Shown here: positions 59,890 through 64,000 of the stretch, in pieces
Layout: every line of letters begins with the position of its first letter
How positions within the stretch are numbered: the stretch's first letter is position 1
NCBI RefSeq assembly: GCF_022229005.1
Contig: NZ_JAKKFD010000037.1
Location: 1-64,000 of the forward strand
DNA length: 64,000 bases
Origin: Micromonospora trifolii
Lineage (GTDB): Bacteria > Actinomycetota > Actinomycetes > Mycobacteriales > Micromonosporaceae
Direction: 5' to 3'
Translations under genes and position numbers: made by a program
Notes under the pieces: generated by a model
Database searches by the model: none
Seen by the model: only the letters and a program-made list of their open reading frames with translations
Told to the model about the DNA's origin: nothing

Positions 59890-60531
59890 TCATTCGGCCC
59901 GGGTTCGTCCAGCGGACGTGTGGGGCGCGACACCGTGCGCCGCATCCGGGCCGTCGTCAAGCGTACGCACCCCGTCGGCGGGGGTGACGACCGCGCGCAC
60001 CCGACGGTCGTGTGGCTCCACCGGCAGCGCCTCGACCAGCTCACCGTCGTGCAACGGCACCACCGTCAGGGCTGCGTCGGGTACCCGGGCGAGCGCACGG
60101 TCGTACGAACCGCCACCGCGCCCGAGCCGGCGACCGTCGTGGTCGACCGCGAGAGCCGGTACGACCACCAGCTCCGCGTGCGCCACGGCGGTCACGCCGA
60201 GACGGGCACCGACTGGTTCTCGGATACCCCGACCCGCCGCGATCAAGGCACCCGGCCCGGTATACGCCGCCCAGTCCAGATCCAGGTCGGCGAGGAGCAC
60301 CGGCAGCAGCAACTCGGCGTCCGCCGGCAGGGCCGCCCGCAGTACCTCGGGCAGGTCGGCGCCGCCCGGTTCGCTGCCGACCGGCACGTACGCCGTCATC
60401 CGGTGTGGGCGCAGCCGGCGTACCAGGGCGACCAGCTCGGCCTGCACGCGCTCGGCGGCGGCCGCCCGGGTCTCGGCGGGCAGCGACCGGCGGCGAGCGA
60501 GCAGTTCGACACGGGTGTCCCGCTTCGCCAT
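59890..60531 (-). CDS. 5-formyltetrahydrofolate cyclo-ligase
   Basis: I chose ATG 60531 (GGAAG eight bases upstream) over GTG 60597. The 213-residue product has RVELLARRRSLP, VPVGSEPGG, LPVLLADLDLDW and the ATP-binding RRLGRGGGSYDRAL, all expected for the family. It converts 5-formyl-THF to 5,10-methenyl-THF with ATP, feeding one-carbon metabolism. Divergent from the diguanylate cyclase. Confidence 0.93.
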   Translation of the reverse strand: MAKRDTRVELLARRRSLPAETRAAAAERVQAELVALVRRLRPHRMTAYVPVGSEPGGADLPEVLRAALPADAELLLPVLLADLDLDWAAYTGPGALIAAGRGIREPVGARLGVTAVAHAELVVVPALAVDHDGRRLGRGGGSYDRALARVPDAALTVVPLHDGELVEALPVEPHDRRVRAVVTPADGVRTLDDGPDAAHGVAPHTSAGRTRAE

Positions 60532-60652
60532 TCGGGTCACTTCCGCTTCATCAGAAAATTCCGGCACGCAACACTCCTGACGCAACGCCTCTCCCACGGT
60601 TGCTCTGTGTCAGCATCGCAAGCAACGGAGGCGGAACTTCCGGGGGGACCGA

Positions 60653-63010
60653 GTGACGCTACGCGGGCGGTTGACGGCAGCCTTCCTCGTGGTGGTGCTC
60701 GGGCCGGTCCTGCTCGGGGCGCTCTTCGTCGCCTCCACCGTCGCGGCGGTTGACCGCAGCCGCTCCACCGAGCGCCTGGCGGTGGCGGCGTCCACAGTGC
60801 GTACCTCGGTCGACGCGCTCTGCCAGCAGCTACGGGCCACGGCCGACGCGGTGGCGCTCACCGCCGATCCGGCCGTCGCCGCCGCGCAACTGGTCGGCCG
60901 GGGTCTGGCCGCCGCGGTGCTGATCACCGACGTGGCCGGTCAGGTCACCTACGTCTCGCCCGGTGCGCCCTCGACCCCGTGGCAGGACTGCGCCGGCTCG
61001 ACCGAGGCCACGAACGGGGGCTCGACCGAGGGCTCGGACCCAGGCCCGGTCCGTGCGCTGGCCGCCCAGGTCGACCTGCACGATCGGGCCGGCACCCGGC
61101 TGGGCACGGTGACCGCCGCGCAACTGGTCGACAGTGCCTTCGTGGCCCGACTGGCGGCGGTGACAGGGGTGGCGGTCACCCTGCTCGACAGCGGGGCGAG
61201 TGCCGCGCGGGTCACCCACACGACCGAATCCCGCGACGTCCGCGACGCGGTGCTGGCCGCCGCCGTCGTTGTCCGGGGCGAGCAGGTCACCGAGACCAAC
61301 GAGGGTCGGTACGTGCGCCGCCTCGGGCCCACCGACGCGCAGCCGCTGCCACTGGTGCTCTCCGTGCCCAGTGAACGGCCACCGGGGCTGCACGCCACGC
61401 TGGTCGGGGTGGTCGTGCTGGCCGGGCTGCTCGCCGTGCTGACCGCCTGGAGACTGGCCCGGGTGACCACCCGGCCGCTGGCGGAGTTGGCCGGTGCTGT
61501 CGACCGGGTGGCCCAGGGTGACCTGACCGCCCGGGTGCCGGTACGCAGTCGCGACGAGTTGGGACGGTTGGCCGCCGCGTTCAACCGGATGACCCGGGAG
61601 ACCGGCTCCTACGTCGCGGCGTTGACCAGCAACCGCGATCAGTTGCGCGGGCACCTGGCGGTGCTCGGCGACACCCTGGCCAGCACGCACGACCTGCAAC
61701 GCATCCTGCGGGTGATCCTGCGCAGTGCGATCGGGGCCACCGGCGCGCGTGCCGGCGCCGTGCTGCTCGTGGAGACCGGCGGGGTGCTCGTCGCGCAGTG
61801 CACCGAGGGGTTGGACGGGCGCTGGCCGGCCGAGGCGGCCGACGGGTCGCCGACGCTCCGGGTGCCGGTCGGCGTCGGCGTGGTCGGTGAGGTCGCGGCT
61901 ACCGGGGAACCGCAGCGGGGCAGGGCGGAGCCGAGCGAGGCGCCAACGGGTGAGCCACGCTGCCGCACCTACGTCGCGGTTCCGTTCGCCGCCCCGCCCG
62001 GCGGTGCCACGGCCACCCTCGGCGGACCCTCGGGGCCGGTCGACGAGGCGGGCGCGGCTGCCGCGCTCGGCGTTCTGGCCCTCTACGACCGGCTGGGCGC
62101 CGACGAGTTCGACGACGACGACCTGGCCACCCTGCGCACCTTCGCCGGCCACGCGGCCGTGGCGGTCGACAACGTCCGGGTGCACGAGGAGGCGCAGCGG
62201 CTCTCCCTCACCGACCCGCTCACCGGGCTGTGGAACTACAGGTACCTGCGCGAGTCGATCCGGCGGGAGGTGGAACGGGCCAGCCGCTTCGGGCGGATGC
62301 TCAGCGTCCTCGCGCTGGACCTGGACCGGTTCAAGGACGTCAACGACACCTACGGGCACGCGGCGGGGGACACCGTGCTGGCCGAGTTCGCCCGCCGGGT
62401 GCGCGGGGAGATCCGTGAGGTCGACCTGGCCTTCCGCCAGGGTGGTGAGGAGTTCGTGCTGCTGCTGCCGGAGACCGACGCGCGGGGCGCGGCGATCGTG
62501 GCCGAGCGACTCGGCGCGGCGGTGCGCGACACGCCCATCGCCGTCGAGGCGTACGCCGGGCCGGTCCTGGTGACCGTGTCGGTGGGCATCGCCGTCTTCC
62601 CGGACCACGGCAGCACCGGGCGGGAGGTGCTGGAGGCGGCCGACGACGCGCTCTACGCGGCCAAGGCGGCGGGCCGCGACACGTACCGGGTCGCCGAGGT
62701 GCGCTCGGATCTGCCGACCCGGGAGATTCCGGTGCTCGCGTGTGCGGTGAGCCCACCCGACGGGCTGCCGCGCGCCGGCCAGCCGGTGCAGGTCAGCCGG
62801 GAGCCGGGCGGGCCCGCCCGGTCCGACCCGGCGGTGGGCGTACCGGAATCATCGCTGGCGGGCCCGGCGCACGCCCGACCGGATTCGGCCGACGACACGC
62901 CGGACAGCGCGACGGGCGCGGCGCGGGCCGGCCCGGACGCGGCCCGGCCGGGGCCGGGTGGCGGCGCGTCTTCTGGGCCACACCCGCCGCGGCAGAGCCG
63001 TGGCCGATAG
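60653..63010 (+). CDS. Membrane diguanylate cyclase: sensor-HAMP-GAF-GGDEF
   Basis: The protein has 785 residues. Two membrane helices (RLTAAFLVVVLGPVLLGALFV and ATLVGVVVLAGLLAVLTAW) enclose an extracytoplasmic sensor region of ~200 residues. A HAMP segment follows (RPLAELAGAVDRVAQGDLTARVPVRSRDELG), then a GAF domain (LQRILRVILRSAIG...) and GGDEF: DLDRFKDVNDTYGHAAGD and active site RQGGEEF. An RxxD I-site (REVD) lies five residues before it, so product inhibition is likely. The last ~110 residues are Pro/Ala-rich disorder. It makes c-di-GMP in response to an outside signal. No EAL domain is present. Confidence 0.93.
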   Translation: MTLRGRLTAAFLVVVLGPVLLGALFVASTVAAVDRSRSTERLAVAASTVRTSVDALCQQLRATADAVALTADPAVAAAQLVGRGLAAAVLITDVAGQVTYVSPGAPSTPWQDCAGSTEATNGGSTEGSDPGPVRALAAQVDLHDRAGTRLGTVTAAQLVDSAFVARLAAVTGVAVTLLDSGASAARVTHTTESRDVRDAVLAAAVVVRGEQVTETNEGRYVRRLGPTDAQPLPLVLSVPSERPPGLHATLVGVVVLAGLLAVLTAWRLARVTTRPLAELAGAVDRVAQGDLTARVPVRSRDELGRLAAAFNRMTRETGSYVAALTSNRDQLRGHLAVLGDTLASTHDLQRILRVILRSAIGATGARAGAVLLVETGGVLVAQCTEGLDGRWPAEAADGSPTLRVPVGVGVVGEVAATGEPQRGRAEPSEAPTGEPRCRTYVAVPFAAPPGGATATLGGPSGPVDEAGAAAALGVLALYDRLGADEFDDDDLATLRTFAGHAAVAVDNVRVHEEAQRLSLTDPLTGLWNYRYLRESIRREVERASRFGRMLSVLALDLDRFKDVNDTYGHAAGDTVLAEFARRVRGEIREVDLAFRQGGEEFVLLLPETDARGAAIVAERLGAAVRDTPIAVEAYAGPVLVTVSVGIAVFPDHGSTGREVLEAADDALYAAKAAGRDTYRVAEVRSDLPTREIPVLACAVSPPDGLPRAGQPVQVSREPGGPARSDPAVGVPESSLAGPAHARPDSADDTPDSATGAARAGPDAARPGPGGGASSGPHPPRQSRGR

Positions 63011-63019
63011 TCTCGCGGC

Positions 63020-63982
63020 ATGTCGGAGCACTCAGCGAACCCCTCATCGACGGTCGCCGCAAACGGCCGTCCCCTGGCGGTCAAGGCCGTCATCCCGGCC
63101 GCCGGACTGGCCACCCGGTTCCTGCCGGCCACCAAGGCGGTGCCCAAGGAACTGCTGCCAGTGGTGGATCGGCCGGTGTTGCAGTACATCGTCGAGGAGG
63201 CCACGCAGGCTGGCATCGGTGACGTGTTGCTGATCACCGGTCGGGGTAAGACGTCGATGGTGGACCACTTCGACCGTCGCCCGGACCTGGAGACCAGGTT
63301 GGAGGAGAAGGGCGACTCCGAGCGGTTGGCCGCCGTGCGCCGGCCCAGCGAGCTTGCCGAGATCTACACGGTGCGCCAGCCCGAGCAGCTCGGGCTCGGC
63401 CACGCCATCGGGTACGCCGAGTCGCACGTCGGCGACCAGCCCTTCGCGGTGCTGCTCGGCGACGAGTTCGTCAAGCCGTCGGAGCCGCTGCTGCCGGCGA
63501 TGCTGGAGCTGCAGGCCCGCACCGGCGGCGTGGTGCTCGCCTTCTTCGAGGTCGACCCGTCCGAGACCAAGCGGTACGGAATCGCCTCGGTCGAGCCGGC
63601 CGAGTCGGAGCTGACCGACATCGGCGAGGTCGTCAAGGTGACCGGGATGGTGGAGAAGCCGCAGCCCGAGGACGCCCCGAGCAACCTCGCGGTGCTCGGC
63701 CGCTACGTGTTGCCCGGCAAGATCTTCGACGCGATCCGGCGGACCAAGCCGGGTAGCGGCGGCGAGATCCAGCTGACCGACGCGATGGAGTTGCTGCGTA
63801 CCGAGGGCATCCCGGTGCACGCGATCGTCTACCGGGGCACCCGCTACGACACCGGCATGCCGCTGGGCTACCTCCAGACCGTCGTGCAGATCGCCGCCGA
63901 GCGCGACGACCTGGGCGCCGAGTTCCGGTCCTGGCTGGCCGACTTCGTCAAGGCCGACGCGGCAGGCGGATCTGGTACATGA
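63020..63982 (+). CDS. galU: UTP-glucose-1-phosphate uridylyltransferase
   Basis: The protein has 320 residues. The nucleotide-binding AVIPAAGLATRFLPATKAVPKELLP, EQLGLGHAIGYAE, LLGDEF and MVEKPQPEDAPSNLAVLGRYVL match GalU throughout. It makes UDP-glucose for polysaccharides and trehalose. It is followed by ATGA overlap with the next gene, as in other actinomycetes. ATG 63020 starts ten bases after the diguanylate cyclase stop. Confidence 0.96.
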   Translation: MSEHSANPSSTVAANGRPLAVKAVIPAAGLATRFLPATKAVPKELLPVVDRPVLQYIVEEATQAGIGDVLLITGRGKTSMVDHFDRRPDLETRLEEKGDSERLAAVRRPSELAEIYTVRQPEQLGLGHAIGYAESHVGDQPFAVLLGDEFVKPSEPLLPAMLELQARTGGVVLAFFEVDPSETKRYGIASVEPAESELTDIGEVVKVTGMVEKPQPEDAPSNLAVLGRYVLPGKIFDAIRRTKPGSGGEIQLTDAMELLRTEGIPVHAIVYRGTRYDTGMPLGYLQTVVQIAAERDDLGAEFRSWLADFVKADAAGGSGT

Positions 63983-64000
63983 CCGCGACGGCCGACGCCG
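63979..64000 (+). CDS. Start of the next gene (partial), probably a molybdopterin molybdotransferase
   Basis: Only the first seven codons (MTATADA) lie in the window, overlapping galU by four bases. In related actinomycetes the gene after galU is usually a MoeA/Glp-type molybdenum cofactor enzyme, and the first residues fit, but the fragment is far too short to prove it. Confidence 0.4.

Noticed and set aside
59036..60580. Plus-strand ORF of 514 residues
   Set aside because: Runs antisense through the zinc-ribbon and cyclo-ligase genes, both well supported; it is Ser/Arg-rich with no domain.
1..64000. CRISPR arrays, tRNAs, rRNAs, intact insertion sequences
   Set aside because: None seen: no regular short repeats with spacers, no tRNA cloverleaf recognised, no transposase motif.

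Overview
The window is very GC-rich DNA with GTG/TTG starts, GTGA/ATGA stop-start overlaps and actinobacterial protein families throughout. It looks like a filamentous actinomycete of the Micromonosporaceae (Micromonospora-like); this is inferred from gene content, since no rRNA is present. About half is a specialised-metabolite locus and half is ordinary chromosome.

Bases 1-34.6 kb: the 3' part of a hybrid type I PKS/NRPS cluster. A PKS that starts before the window (KS-AT-DH-KR-ACP, malonyl) hands over through docking helices to a bimodular PKS (KS-AT-DH-ER-KR-ACP, methylmalonyl; then KS-AT-DH-KR-ACP, malonyl). Three single-module NRPS proteins follow, each with a heterocyclisation (Cy) domain and a cysteine-type or near-cysteine adenylation code: TubC-Cy-A-PCP-TE, TubC-Cy-A(methyltransferase-like insert)-PCP, and Cy-A-PCP-TE. 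A GMC oxidoreductase gene lies between the last two. The simplest reading is a reduced polyketide acyl chain carrying thiazoline-type rings, one of them C-methylated or epimerised. Two terminal thioesterases and two TubC-type docking domains facing one acidic PKS tail make the chain order ambiguous, and that is the most interesting point here. A DrrAB-type exporter, a class III aminotransferase, a zinc alcohol dehydrogenase and a convergent AraC regulator complete the locus. Four in-frame TTA codons in the cluster suggest bldA-type control.

Bases 34.6-37.3 kb: a boundary zone with a YcnI copper-associated protein, a LuxS, and decayed fragments of a GlxA-type AraC regulator and an ECF sigma factor. 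A TetR remnant at 29.4 kb belongs to the same pattern of decayed regulators.

Bases 37.3-64 kb: housekeeping and conserved actinobacterial genes. They include SDRs, a CitE-like lyase, an acyl-CoA dehydrogenase and a MaoC hydratase (probably one acyl-CoA catabolic route, scattered), two paralogous proline-rich DUF4190 membrane proteins, a CoA-binding protein, an Rv2578c-type radical SAM protein, DCC and HTTM proteins, thioredoxin, a SpoU methyltransferase, a PH-domain membrane protein, an ECF sigma factor with its partner, a PHP phosphoesterase, MarC, a RecB-like nuclease, an MpaB-like oxygenase, a Fur regulator, an FmdB zinc ribbon, 5-formyl-THF cyclo-ligase, a diguanylate cyclase, GalU and the first codons of the next gene. 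I saw no tRNA, rRNA, CRISPR array or intact insertion sequence.
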